Positions 35,109 to 45,312 of a stretch of DNA of 64,000 nt are shown here, piece by piece. The notes below the pieces were generated by a model that saw only the letters and a list, made by a program, of their open reading frames with translations, was not told the DNA's origin and searched no databases. Source of the stretch: an uncultured Opitutales bacterium (GTDB lineage Bacteria; Verrucomicrobiota; Verrucomicrobiia; Opitutales; Intestinicryptomonadaceae); NCBI GenBank assembly GCA_900548185.1, contig URJJ01000007.1:5214-69213 (forward strand), written 5' to 3'. Position 1 is the stretch's first letter. Each line of letters starts with the position of its first letter. The position numbers and the translations under genes were made by a program.

Positions 35109-37298
35109 ATGAACAGCAAAACCGGGCAGGAACACCAGTGGAAATTTTTCCGTGCGGGCGGGGTCTATCAGGCTTCCATACAAAGCGGTGCGGACATTGC
35201 GAATATAGGGTCGCTCGACCGCAAGCTGTGGGCCGCGCTAGCATGCCCGACGCGCGGGGTGTTTTTCGACGAGAAGACGCTCGACATACTCGATTCGGAT
35301 TCCGACGGCAGGATAAGGCGCGAGGAGGTCGTGGCCGCATGCGAGTGGGTCTGCTCGCTGATAAAGGACCCCGACACGCTCCTCGAAGGTTCGCCTTCGC
35401 TCCGGCTTTCCGGGATAGACGATTCATCCGAGGAGGGGCGCACCCTGCTTGAATCGGCCCGCGAGGTTCTAAAGGATTTGGGCAAGCCCGGGGCCGATGA
35501 AATTTCGGTGGGGGACTTCGCCGACGAAAAGAAGATTTTTGCCGCCACCGCCTTCAACGCAGACGGTGTCATAACCCCGCTTTCAACCGACGACGACGCC
35601 CTCAGGGCGGCGCTCGCCGACATCGTAAAGGTCATGGGCCCCGTCGCCGACCGCTCCGGTCTCGACGGCGCAAACCTGGCCTCCATATCGGGCTTTTTCG
35701 ACAGGCTCTCGGCTTACGCGGCGTGGGCGGCGCGCCCCTCTGAGGATCCCTCAATCCTCCCCTACGGCGGCGACACGGCCGCACTCTACGGCGCCTACTC
35801 CGCCGTCTGCGCAAAGATAGACGACTATTTCACGCGCGCCGAGGTGCTGCGCTACGACCCCTCGTCCGCCCCCGCCGTCAACGCTTCCGCCGACGAGCTT
35901 TCAAAGGCCCTCGCCGGGGAGGTCTCCGCCTCGGCCCCCGCGCTCGCCGCCCTTCCCATTGCAAGGGTGTCGGCCGCCGACTCGCTCGACCTTTCCTCCG
36001 GCGTAAATCCGGCCTGGGCCGAAGCCGCCTCGGCGTTCGTCTCCGGCCCCCTCGCGCGGGCGGGGGGCGGGGCTGTGCTCTCCCGCGCGGCCTGGGCCTC
36101 GATGAAGTCGGCTTTCGCGCCCTACGCCGCATGGACGGCGGAAAAGGCCGACGGCGGAATTTCGGCCCTCGGCCCGGACAGGGTTGCGGAGCTTTTAAAA
36201 ACCGCCCCGCGCGCCGCCCTTGAAGCCCTCGTCGAGCGCGACATGGCGGTAAAGTCCGAAGTGGAAAACATCGCCAAGGTGGAAAAGCTCGTGAGGCTCA
36301 ACCGCGACCTCTGCGAGCTCCTCAACAATTTCGTCAGCTTTTCGGCTTTCTACAAGCGCGGGGGGGCCGCCATGTTCCAGGTCGGCAGGCTGTATATCGA
36401 CCAGCGCGCGTGCGACCTCTGCATAAGGGTGGAGGACGCCGCAAAGCACGCGGCCCTTTCTCCGCTCAGCTACATGTACCTGGTTTACTGCGACTGCTCC
36501 CGCAAGGGCGAAGCCGCGTTTTCGATAGCCGCCGCCGTCACTGCCGGCGACTGCGACAACCTCATAGTGGGCCGCAACGGCGTGTTTTACGACCGCTTGG
36601 GGCGCGACTGGGATGCGACGATAACAAAGATAGTCTCCAACCCGATAAGCGTGCGCCAGGCTTTCTGGTCCCCCTACAAGCGTTTCATCGCCTGGGCCGG
36701 GGAGCAGATTGCAAAGCGCGCCGGCGCCGCCGACGCCGACGTCATGAAGAACATGACTGAAAAGGCCCCCGCTCAGGGCGGGGCAAAGAAGATGGACATC
36801 GGCACCCTGGCCGCGATAGGCGTCGCAGTCGGCGGCGTCACTACGGCTTTCAGCGTGGTCTTGGGCGCGCTCGTCGGCGCCGGGATAAAGCTTCCGCTTT
36901 ACATCATAGGGGCGGTGCTCATGATTTCCCTGCCGTCCATGGTGATAGCGGCCCTGAAGCTCAGGCTCCGCAACCTCGGGCCGCTTCTCGACGCGAACTC
37001 CTGGGCCGTCAATACGCGCGCGAAGCTGAACATGATGCTCGGCGCGTGCCTGACGCAGTCGGCGAAGCCCCCGCGCGGGTTTTCCAGCCTGAAGGACCCG
37101 TTTGAAAAGAAGCGCTTCCCGTGGTTCTGGGCTGTCGCGGGGGCTGCGGTTGCCGCCGCGTGCGTGTGGTGGCTCGCCGCCGTCCACGGCTTCGCCCCCA
37201 ATCCGTTTTCGCGTGCTCCGGCCGCTTCGGCTCCGGCGGCGGCTTCCGCCCCCGCGCAGGCCGCAGAAAAGGCTCCGGCTGTTGCGGCTGAAAAGTAG
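35109..37298 (+). CDS. EF-hand-containing membrane protein of unknown function
   Basis: A 729-residue protein starting at ATG 35109 (MNSKTGQEHQWKFF). Near the N-terminus, LDSDSDGRIRREE (residues 61-73) is a textbook EF-hand calcium loop: Asp 62, 64 and 66, Gly 67, Ile 69, Glu 73. A long Ala-rich helical region follows, then a Cys-containing segment (DQRACDLCIRVEDAA; YLVYCDCSRKGEAAF), and near the C-terminus three hydrophobic segments (TLAAIGVAVGGVTTAFSVVLGAL; LPLYIIGAVLMISLPSMVIAAL; FWAVAGAAVAAACVWWLAAV) and a Pro/Ala tail. I do not recognise the family; the mix suggests a calcium-responsive membrane protein. A perfect terminator follows directly. Confidence 0.72.
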   Translation: MNSKTGQEHQWKFFRAGGVYQASIQSGADIANIGSLDRKLWAALACPTRGVFFDEKTLDILDSDSDGRIRREEVVAACEWVCSLIKDPDTLLEGSPSLRLSGIDDSSEEGRTLLESAREVLKDLGKPGADEISVGDFADEKKIFAATAFNADGVITPLSTDDDALRAALADIVKVMGPVADRSGLDGANLASISGFFDRLSAYAAWAARPSEDPSILPYGGDTAALYGAYSAVCAKIDDYFTRAEVLRYDPSSAPAVNASADELSKALAGEVSASAPALAALPIARVSAADSLDLSSGVNPAWAEAASAFVSGPLARAGGGAVLSRAAWASMKSAFAPYAAWTAEKADGGISALGPDRVAELLKTAPRAALEALVERDMAVKSEVENIAKVEKLVRLNRDLCELLNNFVSFSAFYKRGGAAMFQVGRLYIDQRACDLCIRVEDAAKHAALSPLSYMYLVYCDCSRKGEAAFSIAAAVTAGDCDNLIVGRNGVFYDRLGRDWDATITKIVSNPISVRQAFWSPYKRFIAWAGEQIAKRAGAADADVMKNMTEKAPAQGGAKKMDIGTLAAIGVAVGGVTTAFSVVLGALVGAGIKLPLYIIGAVLMISLPSMVIAALKLRLRNLGPLLDANSWAVNTRAKLNMMLGACLTQSAKPPRGFSSLKDPFEKKRFPWFWAVAGAAVAAACVWWLAAVHGFAPNPFSRAPAASAPAAASAPAQAAEKAPAVAAEK

Positions 37299-37316
37299 TG
37301 CTGGAACATGCCTTAT

Positions 37317-37349
37317 GAAAAATCCGCAAATCTTTGCGGATTTTTTTTT
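37317..37349 (+). terminator. Terminator after the EF-hand gene
   Basis: AAATCCGCAAA and TTTGCGGATTT form a perfect stem with a short loop, followed by a run of T residues, about 20 bp after the stop codon. Confidence 0.93.
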
Positions 37350-37422
37350 GTCCTCATAAATCTGGGTGCGGATTCTGCAATGGAATTTGCCCGCTATAAT
37401 TGCGCTAAGCCGCGTAATTTGA

Positions 37423-37962
37423 GATGCGTGGTTTGGCTCTTCGCTTCTTTCGGAAGGCAGCTTATGCCGCCTTTTAAATTCTGTATTTTCGCCATTCGGC
37501 GAGGGCGGGGGTAGCGGCGGGCGCGAAGGCGTTTTTTTTACCGAAACGGGGTCTGCGCCGCCCGTATACCCGCCCCGTCCGCCTTGGCAGGGGCTGTGGT
37601 GTTTCCGTTCGGGGGCGGGCCGCGACGCCTCGGGAAAATGGCGCGCGGCGGCCCTTGCAGGAGGGGGCGCGCCTCGCGGGAAGCTCGCGGAAATCACCGA
37701 GCTTCTGCCGCACTGTGCGAGGCTTTCGGGCAGCCCGCTTGCGCCGAGAATTTACGGCTACGAAAACCACCCGGAACGCCCATCCGGCCCGCGCGCGCTG
37801 GAGGCTGTGCTGAAGGCGGCCGAACGCCTCGCCGAAGGCGCAGCAGCCGGGGCCGCAGGCCCGGCTGCCTCTACGCCGCGCGAACAGTCGGCGGGTGCAA
37901 AGCCGGATGCTGGCGCGCCGGACGGGGGAAATCGTCATGCAGGAGGGGAGGGGGTCGCGTGA
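37423..37962 (+). pseudogene. Start-less open frame, possible gene remnant
   Basis: A frame open for about 180 codons from the TGA at 37420-37422 to the TGA at 37960-37962, but with no ATG, GTG or TTG. Its 3' half looks like coding sequence (KLAEITELLPHCARLSG, ALEAVLKAAERLAEGAA), and its stop overlaps a GTG preceded by GGAGGGGAGGGG, as in coupled genes. Either the 5' end was lost or a frameshift separates it from its start. No family is recognised. GC-rich DNA often keeps frames open by chance, so this is weakly supported. Confidence 0.3.
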
Positions 37963-37968
37963 AGCTCA

Positions 37969-38646
37969 ATGTGTCTTTTTGGGGGGGCATGGGCGCTTTG
38001 CCACGCTTGTTTTGCAGGCGGCCTGCCGAGCGGGGTTTCGGCTGTAAAAACGGAGCCCTCTCAGCAGGTTCTGGAGAGGCTGGACCCGTCGTCGGCCGAC
38101 TGGGGGCGCGTGTTTGAAAAGATTCCCGAAAGGGAGCGTGCGGCATTCGCATTCCACATATCCGGCGCCAGTTTCGGGGCCGTCGCAATAAGGGGGGATT
38201 CTGCGGAAATCGTGCTGGAGCCGGAGGATCGCGGCGTTGAAAGCTTTCGCGCGGAAATTCCGGCGGGGCTTGCGCGGACTGTTTCGGAGGTCTTTCTTGC
38301 CGAGTGCTCCGGCGCCGAAACGGGCGTGCTCGATTTGGGCTTTGACGGCAGGGTCTTTTCCGCGTTTTCAAAAGGCGCGGGGGGATTGTGGAGCGGCGGA
38401 AAAGTCTGGAGCCCGTCCGTATCCTCGCCTCGCCTGCTCGCGCTCTCAAAAATAATGCGCGGGCTCGCCTTTTATGCGGAGAATTCTTCCGAATCTGCCG
38501 GCTCCAATGCCGACACGAAAGCGGATTGCGCGCGGGTTCTTGCATATGTGGAAAGGCTCGCGCTTGAAATGCGTTCCGGAAAGATTGCAGGCGGCAGGCC
38601 GCAGCTTGGAGAACTGATGGATTTGGGGGATTTCCGGGAGCCTTGA
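37969..38646 (+). CDS. Hypothetical secreted protein, start region disrupted at a G7 tract
   Basis: A 225-residue unrecognised protein. The frame as given starts at ATG 37969 with a poor N-terminus (MCLFGGAWALCHACFAGG). Ten bases upstream lies GTG 37959 with a good ribosome-binding site, in a frame that crosses G7 (37981-37987). Removing one G would join VKLNVSFWG to AWALCHACFAGGLPSGVSA, giving a convincing signal peptide. So the gene is either frameshifted by a sequencing error or switchable by slippage. The mature part is helical with no cysteines after the leader and ends at a TGA. It lies convergent to tpiA, about 250 bp away. Confidence 0.5.
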   Translation: MCLFGGAWALCHACFAGGLPSGVSAVKTEPSQQVLERLDPSSADWGRVFEKIPERERAAFAFHISGASFGAVAIRGDSAEIVLEPEDRGVESFRAEIPAGLARTVSEVFLAECSGAETGVLDLGFDGRVFSAFSKGAGGLWSGGKVWSPSVSSPRLLALSKIMRGLAFYAENSSESAGSNADTKADCARVLAYVERLALEMRSGKIAGGRPQLGELMDLGDFREP

Positions 38647-38842
38647 GCCCGGGCCGCGCGCCGGCATGGGCCGCCTTGCCCGGGCCTGCAAAGCCCCGCC
38701 GGGCGGCTTTGGGAAAACCCCAATTTTGCATGGCGCAGCGCCGGCATGGCGGATTTTTTTGCGCTACGGGGCCCGGCTGCCATGTCTTTTGGCGCATCTG
38801 CAAAAAGGCGGGGGCTTTCGTATGCCGTTGCCTGCGGCCTTC

Positions 38843-38887
38843 CAAAAAAAAGCCGCGCCCCCGTTTTGCGGAAAGCGCGGCGCTTTT
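38843..38887 (-). terminator. Terminator after tpiA
   Basis: On the minus strand GCCGCGC pairs with GCGCGGC across a 15-base loop and is followed by a T8-9 run, just after the tpiA stop. Confidence 0.85.
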
Positions 38888-38899
38888 AATGCGAAATCC

Positions 38900-39667
38900 T
38901 TACGAGAGGGCTTCCGCGCTCTTTACGAGCGATGCGAAAGAGTCCGCCTTGAGGGCCGCCCCGCCGATGAGGCCGCCGTCGATGTCCTTCTGCTTGAGAA
39001 GTTCGTCGGCATTTTCGGGCTTCATGGAACCGCCGTAGAGAATCTGTATCTTCTCCGCAGCCGCTTCGCCGAACATGCCGGCCAGCACCTTGCGGATTTC
39101 AGCGTGGACTTCCTGGGCCATTTCGGGGGTGGCCGTCTTGCCGGTGCCGATAGCCCAGACGGGCTCGTAGGCCACGACCACCTTGAGGGCGTCGGCTTCG
39201 GAGAGCCCGTCGAGGCCGCCCTTGGTCTGGGACGAGACGACGTCGATGGTCTTGCCGGCTTCGCGCTCTTCGAGCGTTTCGCCCACGCAGAGGATGGGCT
39301 TGAGCGACGAGGCCACCGCGGCCTTGACCTTCTTATTAATGAGGCAGTCGCATTCCTTGAAATACTGGCGGCGCTCGCTGTGGCCGAGGATGACGTAGGA
39401 GCAGTGGAGCTCGCGGAGCATCGAGGCCGAGATTTCGCCCGTGAAGGCGCCGCTCGCCTCAAAGTACATGTTCTGGGCGCCGAGCTTGACGTTCGAGCCG
39501 CCTATGGCCTTTTCGACCGATTCCAGCGACGTGAAGGTGGGGCATACCGCTATGTCCACGGAGCTGACCTTGCCGACTGCCTCGACCACGCCCTTGGCGA
39601 GCGCCGCGGCCTCGGAGGAGGTCTTGTTCATTTTCCAGTTTCCCGCGATGAAATATCTGCGTGCCAT
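38900..39667 (-). CDS. tpiA: Triosephosphate isomerase
   Basis: Interconverts dihydroxyacetone phosphate and glyceraldehyde 3-phosphate. The 255-residue TIM barrel starts MARRYFIAGNWKMNK (active-site Asn and Lys), contains CSYVILGHSERRQYF (catalytic His) and VVAYEPVWAIGTGKTATPE (catalytic Glu), and ends with ILYGGSMKPENADELL and GGLIGGAALKADSF for phosphate binding. It follows pgk by 40 bp on the same strand and ends at a strong terminator. Length and motifs are standard. Confidence 0.97.
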   Translation of the reverse strand: MARRYFIAGNWKMNKTSSEAAALAKGVVEAVGKVSSVDIAVCPTFTSLESVEKAIGGSNVKLGAQNMYFEASGAFTGEISASMLRELHCSYVILGHSERRQYFKECDCLINKKVKAAVASSLKPILCVGETLEEREAGKTIDVVSSQTKGGLDGLSEADALKVVVAYEPVWAIGTGKTATPEMAQEVHAEIRKVLAGMFGEAAAEKIQILYGGSMKPENADELLKQKDIDGGLIGGAALKADSFASLVKSAEALS

Positions 39668-39707
39668 TATTTTTGTCCTTTCAATTAAGCTTGTTTGAGT
39701 CCGCGGC

Positions 39708-40985
39708 CTATTTGCCGCACGAGCAGGCGCAGCCCTTGTCGGAGAGGGAGACCACTCCGGGCAGCTCCTTGCCTTCGAGGAATTCCAGCGACGCGCCGCC
39801 GCCCGTCGAGACGTGGGACATCCTGGGGGCGAGGCCGCTCTTGTTCACCGCCGCGACGGAGTCGCCGCCGCCTATGATGGAGATGCCGCCGTTTTCCTTG
39901 ACGAGCGCAACCGCCTCGCAGACGCCGAAGGTGCCCCTGCTGAACTTTTCCATTTCAAAGCAGCCCATGGGGCCGTTCCAGACTACGGTCTTTGCGCTCT
40001 TTATGGCGTCGGAGTAAAGCTCCACGGTCTTGGGGCCTATGTCGAGGGCCATCCAGCCGTCGGGAATGTCCTGGCCGACAACCTGAGTGGCCGCGTCGGG
40101 GTCGAACTTGTCGGCGGCGATATTGTCGACGGGAAGGAGGAAGTTCACGCCGAGCTCCCGGGCCTTTTCCATCATTTCCTTTGCGTAGCCGAGCTGGTTC
40201 TCCTCGCAGAGGCTCTTGCCGATGTCGTGGCCCATGGCCTTGAGGAAGGTGTAGGCCATGCCGCCGCCTATGATGAGCGTGTCAACCTTGTTGAGCAGGT
40301 TCTTGACGACCGCGAGCTTGTCGGAGACCTTCGCCCCGCCGAGAATCGCCACGAACGGGCGGACGGGCTTTTCGACGGCCGAGCCGAGGTATTCGATTTC
40401 CTTTTCCATCAGGAATCCCGCCACGGAGACGGGGATGTACTTGGTGATTACGGCCGTGGAGGCGTGCGCGCGGTGCGCGGTCCCGAAGGCGTCGTTGCAG
40501 AACACGTCGCCGTATGAGGCGAGCTTCTTTGCAAGCTCCTTCTGCTTTTCCTTGAGGGCGGCCTTGCGGGCCTTGAAGTCCTCGTCGCTCTCGCCGTCCT
40601 TCTGCTTGCACTTGGCCTGCTCTTCGGCGTGGTAGCGGGTGTTTTCGAGCATGAGTATCTCCCCGGGCTTGAGGGCCGCGGCGTCCGCGTCGGCGCCGGC
40701 GCAGTCGGGGTTGAACTTCACGGGCTTTTCAAGGAGCTTTGAAAGGTAGTCGGCCACGATTTTCATCGTGGTGTCGGGCGTGATGCCCTTTTCGTCGGGG
40801 CGGCCCATGTGGGACATGAGGATGAGGCTGCCGCCCTGCTCGAGAACGTACTTGATTGAGGGGAGGGCGCCGCGTATGCGGGTGTCGTCCTTGATTGCGC
40901 CGTCCTTGACGGGAACGTTGAAGTCGACGCGCATTACGACCTTCTTGCCCTTGAGGTCGATGTCGCGCAAAGTTTTCTTGTTCAT
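39708..40985 (-). CDS. pgk: Phosphoglycerate kinase
   Basis: Transfers phosphate from 1,3-bisphosphoglycerate to ADP. Start at 40985 ([15 protein letters not shown]) is preceded by AAAGGA; the longer frame upstream is unrelated. Motifs: [61 protein letters not shown] and [11 protein letters not shown]. The 425-residue length is slightly above the usual ~395 because of a Lys-rich insert ([20 protein letters not shown]) in the N-domain. The C-terminus CACSCGK, with three cysteines, is unusual. It forms a unit with tpiA. Confidence 0.97.
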   Translation of the reverse strand: MNKKTLRDIDLKGKKVVMRVDFNVPVKDGAIKDDTRIRGALPSIKYVLEQGGSLILMSHMGRPDEKGITPDTTMKIVADYLSKLLEKPVKFNPDCAGADADAAALKPGEILMLENTRYHAEEQAKCKQKDGESDEDFKARKAALKEKQKELAKKLASYGDVFCNDAFGTAHRAHASTAVITKYIPVSVAGFLMEKEIEYLGSAVEKPVRPFVAILGGAKVSDKLAVVKNLLNKVDTLIIGGGMAYTFLKAMGHDIGKSLCEENQLGYAKEMMEKARELGVNFLLPVDNIAADKFDPDAATQVVGQDIPDGWMALDIGPKTVELYSDAIKSAKTVVWNGPMGCFEMEKFSRGTFGVCEAVALVKENGGISIIGGGDSVAAVNKSGLAPRMSHVSTGGGASLEFLEGKELPGVVSLSDKGCACSCGK

Positions 40986-41007
40986 TGTAAGTCCTTTTTT
41001 TTGGGTG

Positions 41008-41063
41008 AAAAAAAATTTCCTTGAGAATGGCCGCTTTTGGGGCCTTTGCAACAAATTTCTCAA
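41008..41063 (-). terminator. Possible terminator between the glycosidase gene and pgk
   Basis: On the minus strand TTGAGAA, overlapping the glycosidase stop, pairs with TTCTCAA 29 bases later and is followed by GGAAA and T8. The loop is long, though it contains a GGCC/GGCC pairing. If used, pgk-tpiA has its own promoter. Confidence 0.4.
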
Positions 41064-43063
41064 AGTTTTATTTGGACGGACCCGCCCGGCGCGACTGTTT
41101 TTTCCGCCGTTTTGCCGGTCTTTCGGGAGGCCACCCTCACCCTCGTGCCGCCGTTTGCCCGGGATAGCTCCACGTCGAAGTCGTCCCCGAACGCGCGTAT
41201 GCGCGAGAGTTTCGCCCCCGCCCAGCCGCCGGGCAGGCCCGGGCGGATTTCAAAGCTCCGAAACCCGGTGGGGCGGATGCCGAATATGCCTTCGCTCGCT
41301 ATCCTGCAAAAGAGCGCGCTCTCGGCCGAAAGGTGGCGTTTGTCGCCCTCGGGAAATGCCTCTATGGCGTAGGGGACGTGCCCGCCGAGAAGGCGCTTGG
41401 CGGCGTATTCCGCCAGGGCCCTGGCCGCCCCGTCCGCCTTGCCCGCCGCAAATAGGCCGCGCAGGGCGTAGAGGTAGGTCCTGTCCCAGTAGTTGTTGCA
41501 CGTGCTGGACTGGACGAGCATGCCGTCTTTTGTGAGGAGCCGCGGCGAGAGCAGGGCCTCGGCTGTGCCGTCCGCCCGGTCGAGGATTCCCATGCAAAGC
41601 GGTATGGCTATCCAGGAGCGCAGGACGTCGTTTCCCTCGTAGTACCTGTATGTCTTGAACCCTTCGACTTCGGCTTCAAAGTGCCTTTTTATGTTTTTGC
41701 GCATCTCAGCCGCCCGCGCGGACAGCTCCCTTGCGGCTTTTGCGTCGCCCAGCTCGCGCTTGAGGTGCGATGCGGAAACCAGCGCGTCGTAGTAGAGCGA
41801 CGACGTGCACAGGTTGGCGTCCCCGGCCGGGAAGCGCAGCTCCAGCTCGTCGCAGTCCGACCTGACGACGCCGCGTTCGTCGAGGTTTCTGCGGCAGTAT
41901 TCGAGGCACCAGTCTATGAGCGGCTCCAGCTCCCCGGCCCTGGCGGCGTCGCCGCAGGCGAGCGCAAGCCGCCCGGCCCCGTAGGCTATCATGGCGGCGT
42001 CGCCCCTGTCGCCCTTGCCGTTCCAGGTGATTTTCCCCTCGGCGGTTATGGCGGAGGGTATCATTTTGTAGTCGGGGCTCATGTGCCTTGACCAGAGCGC
42101 GAACATGTTGAAGGCGGCCTCGAGCGCGTTTTTGTCGCCCAGGAAGGGGAAGAGGGGGCTTGCGTACTCGGCCTGGTCGTTCGCCCAAAAGCCCATGTAG
42201 TAGCGCCCGCCGCCCGGGCAGTGCATGAGGCCCGCGCGCGTTTCAAAGACGCTTTCGGCCGCGCGGATTTTCGCGAAGGCGAACATCCTGTCGATGGCGG
42301 GGTCCGGGGTTTTTAGCGTCAGGCTCTCGCCGAGGCCGCTTAGAAAAACGCGCCTTTTTGCGATTTCTGCCCGCGCGTCCGCCTCGGGGTCTTCGCCGTC
42401 CGGTGAGGCGCAGATTGTCATCTGGAACCTGAGCGTGCCGTTTGGCTCCAGCCTGAAGCCGCCGTGCCCCGAAGTCTTGCAGACGGCCTTGTACCTGCCC
42501 GAGTCGCACAGCCCCTCGTTCGGGCGGGCGACTATGCAGATTTCAGGAATTTCGACGTTTGCCGCCGAGTCTCCGACGTTTTTTACCTCTATTGCCTGGC
42601 ATATCGCGGCCTTGTCCGGCGACGGGGCTATTTCGCGCGAAATTTCCAGCCTGCTTTCCCCGTCGAAGCGCTCCTCTATTCTGAGGACCCCGTCGAAGGT
42701 TATCCTTTTGACTTTTGCGCGCACCCTGTTGGGCGTGTCCCTGACCGCCCCGAAGCGCCCCGTGTTTGCGAGCTTCAGCGGGTCTATTGCAAAATCCCTT
42801 ATGAAAGCCGACTCCATCAGGTTCGGCTTCATGCGAAAGGACGGGAAAACGGCCCTGACGCTCAGCTCGAGCTCCCCGGCGGCGTCTGCGCCGTAGTCGA
42901 CTATCGCCGACGCCTTCAGGCCGCTCATCTCTATCCTGTCGCGGTGCGCCTTCCCCTTTTCAGGCTCGAAGGCAATCGAGCCTTCGTGCAGCTTCCAAAT
43001 CTCTCCCTCCCCGAATGCGAGGGCGCCAAACGCCATTGCGGCAAGTGCGATTATTTTTTTCAC
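41060..43063 (-). CDS. Secreted six-hairpin (alpha/alpha-toroid) glycosidase
   Basis: A 667-residue protein with signal peptide ([18 protein letters not shown]), an N-terminal beta-sandwich (about 20-245) and a C-terminal alpha/alpha-barrel. Barrel features resemble GH63/GH78/GH15-type enzymes: [30 protein letters not shown] places an acidic residue after an aromatic loop, followed by [32 protein letters not shown] and [18 protein letters not shown] short C-terminal beta domain ends SVQIKL. It probably releases terminal sugars from host or plant glycans; linkage and sugar cannot be assigned. Its place between gapA and pgk is odd. Terminator-like hairpins on both sides suggest separate transcription. 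Confidence 0.75.
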   Translation of the reverse strand: MKKIIALAAMAFGALAFGEGEIWKLHEGSIAFEPEKGKAHRDRIEMSGLKASAIVDYGADAAGELELSVRAVFPSFRMKPNLMESAFIRDFAIDPLKLANTGRFGAVRDTPNRVRAKVKRITFDGVLRIEERFDGESRLEISREIAPSPDKAAICQAIEVKNVGDSAANVEIPEICIVARPNEGLCDSGRYKAVCKTSGHGGFRLEPNGTLRFQMTICASPDGEDPEADARAEIAKRRVFLSGLGESLTLKTPDPAIDRMFAFAKIRAAESVFETRAGLMHCPGGGRYYMGFWANDQAEYASPLFPFLGDKNALEAAFNMFALWSRHMSPDYKMIPSAITAEGKITWNGKGDRGDAAMIAYGAGRLALACGDAARAGELEPLIDWCLEYCRRNLDERGVVRSDCDELELRFPAGDANLCTSSLYYDALVSASHLKRELGDAKAARELSARAAEMRKNIKRHFEAEVEGFKTYRYYEGNDVLRSWIAIPLCMGILDRADGTAEALLSPRLLTKDGMLVQSSTCNNYWDRTYLYALRGLFAAGKADGAARALAEYAAKRLLGGHVPYAIEAFPEGDKRHLSAESALFCRIASEGIFGIRPTGFRSFEIRPGLPGGWAGAKLSRIRAFGDDFDVELSRANGGTRVRVASRKTGKTAEKTVAPGGSVQIKL

Positions 43064-43147
43064 TGCAAACCCGACTACCCTGTTTTCTCCGGGCAGTCAA
43101 ACGCAAACCGGCCCCGGCGCCGCATTCCGCGGGGGCCGGGTGCGGAC

Positions 43148-43185
43148 AAAAAAAGGCGGCCCGCAAAACGGGGCCGCCCTTTTTT
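43148..43185 (-). terminator. Terminator after gapA (bidirectional)
   Basis: AAAGGCGGCCC and GGGCCGCCCTTTTTT form a GC-rich stem with A- and T-runs on either side, 13 bp after the gapA stop, so it can work in both directions. Confidence 0.85.
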
Positions 43186-43197
43186 AAAGCGTTCAGC

Positions 43198-44208
<1,011 letters not shown>

Positions 44209-44370
44209 TTATGGATTGTTTGAAAATAATAAGAGCCCGATACTGCGCCGCAAATGGCGCCTGTCAAGACACTTTTTGCGCAAATTCCGCGCCCCGCGGG
44301 CCGTTTGGGCAAAAAAATGCGCGCCCTCCGGCTGGGGCGCGCCCGTGTGCGGCCGGTTCGCGGCCGGGGG

Positions 44371-45090
44371 TCAGCGCGGCCCGCGCTCGACTTTCACTAT
44401 CCTGCTGGAGGCCCCCTCCTTTGCGGGATTGCCGAATATGTACACGACGCAGCGCCTGCCGCCGCTGAAGGAAAAGTCGGTTGAGAGGGTCATCCTGGGC
44501 TTCGGGCCGGAGAGGTCGAACGTCTTGAAGTCGACCGCCGCGCCGTTTTTCGCGCCGCTTATTTCGCGGGTGTAGGATTCAAACGGCTTGAGTTTCACCG
44601 CAGCCTTGTCTATCCCGAAGCCCATCGTATAGGGCGAGAGGTTCACCACGCTGAACGAGGAGAGGGGCATTTTTGCGATTGATATGTCCACGATGTTCCC
44701 GGCGTAGGTGCCGTCGTCGCGCCTGAAAACGCCCACGACCATGTCGATGAGGCCCTTTGTGGGGATTGTCAAAACGGGGGTGAAAAACACGCGCTCCCCG
44801 TCCTTTTTGCGGGTGTAAAAGGTGAGGTTGTCGTTTCTCGGGGCCGCGTAGGTGTCCGGCATGTAGCGGTCCGTGCCGATTTCTATCGGGGCGAAAAACG
44901 ACCCGACACGGACGAAGAGAGTGTGCGTCTTCCCGTCCATTGCAAGCAGCCTGAAGGCCGGTTCGGAGTCGGCGGGCCTCTCGAACTCGAAGTCCTCGGG
45001 GGCGTCCTGGCCCATTATCGGCTCCGATTGGGCCAAAAGGAAGTGCGCGGGGAGCAGGAAAAGCGTCAATATGGCTGCAAACAGTCGCAT
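44371..45090 (-). CDS. Hypothetical secreted protein, divergent to the giant pilin-like gene
   Basis: A 239-residue protein starting at 45090 with a signal peptide (MRLFAAILTLFLLPAHFLLA). The mature protein begins QSEPIMGQDAPEDFEFERP and consists mostly of predicted beta-strands in two similar-sized halves: a first with LFVRVGSFFAPIEIGTDRYMP, a second with SSFSVVNLSPYTMGFGIDKAAVKLKPFESYTREI. It ends VVYIFGNPAKEGASSRIVKVERG. I do not recognise a named family. It is transcribed away from the giant pseudopilin-like gene across a ~220-bp AT-rich region, so the two may be co-regulated surface components. Confidence 0.65.
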   Translation of the reverse strand: MRLFAAILTLFLLPAHFLLAQSEPIMGQDAPEDFEFERPADSEPAFRLLAMDGKTHTLFVRVGSFFAPIEIGTDRYMPDTYAAPRNDNLTFYTRKKDGERVFFTPVLTIPTKGLIDMVVGVFRRDDGTYAGNIVDISIAKMPLSSFSVVNLSPYTMGFGIDKAAVKLKPFESYTREISGAKNGAAVDFKTFDLSGPKPRMTLSTDFSFSGGRRCVVYIFGNPAKEGASSRIVKVERGPR

Positions 45091-45312
45091 TTTAATGGAA
45101 ACTTTCGTTATGGGATGGGTTGCTTGTAAAGTTTGGATAATAATGCCGATATGATATGGCCCCAAAAGGGAGGAAATCAATCTAAAATTTGCTTTTTTCG
45201 ATTGCATCGAAGTTTTTTTTCATCTATTGGAAAAGGCTGAATTAAGAAAAACTTTGTATTTTACCCCGACCCCCCAATGCCATCAAATATTCCAATGAAC
45301 AAAGGAAGTGCA

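Noticed and set aside
36195..37697. Minus-strand frame of 500 codons
   Set aside because: Antisense to the EF-hand gene and across its terminator; no recognisable domain.
37584..38117. Plus-strand frame of 177 codons
   Set aside because: Arg/Gly-rich, no ribosome-binding site at its ATG, and in a different frame from the more protein-like readings in the same stretch.
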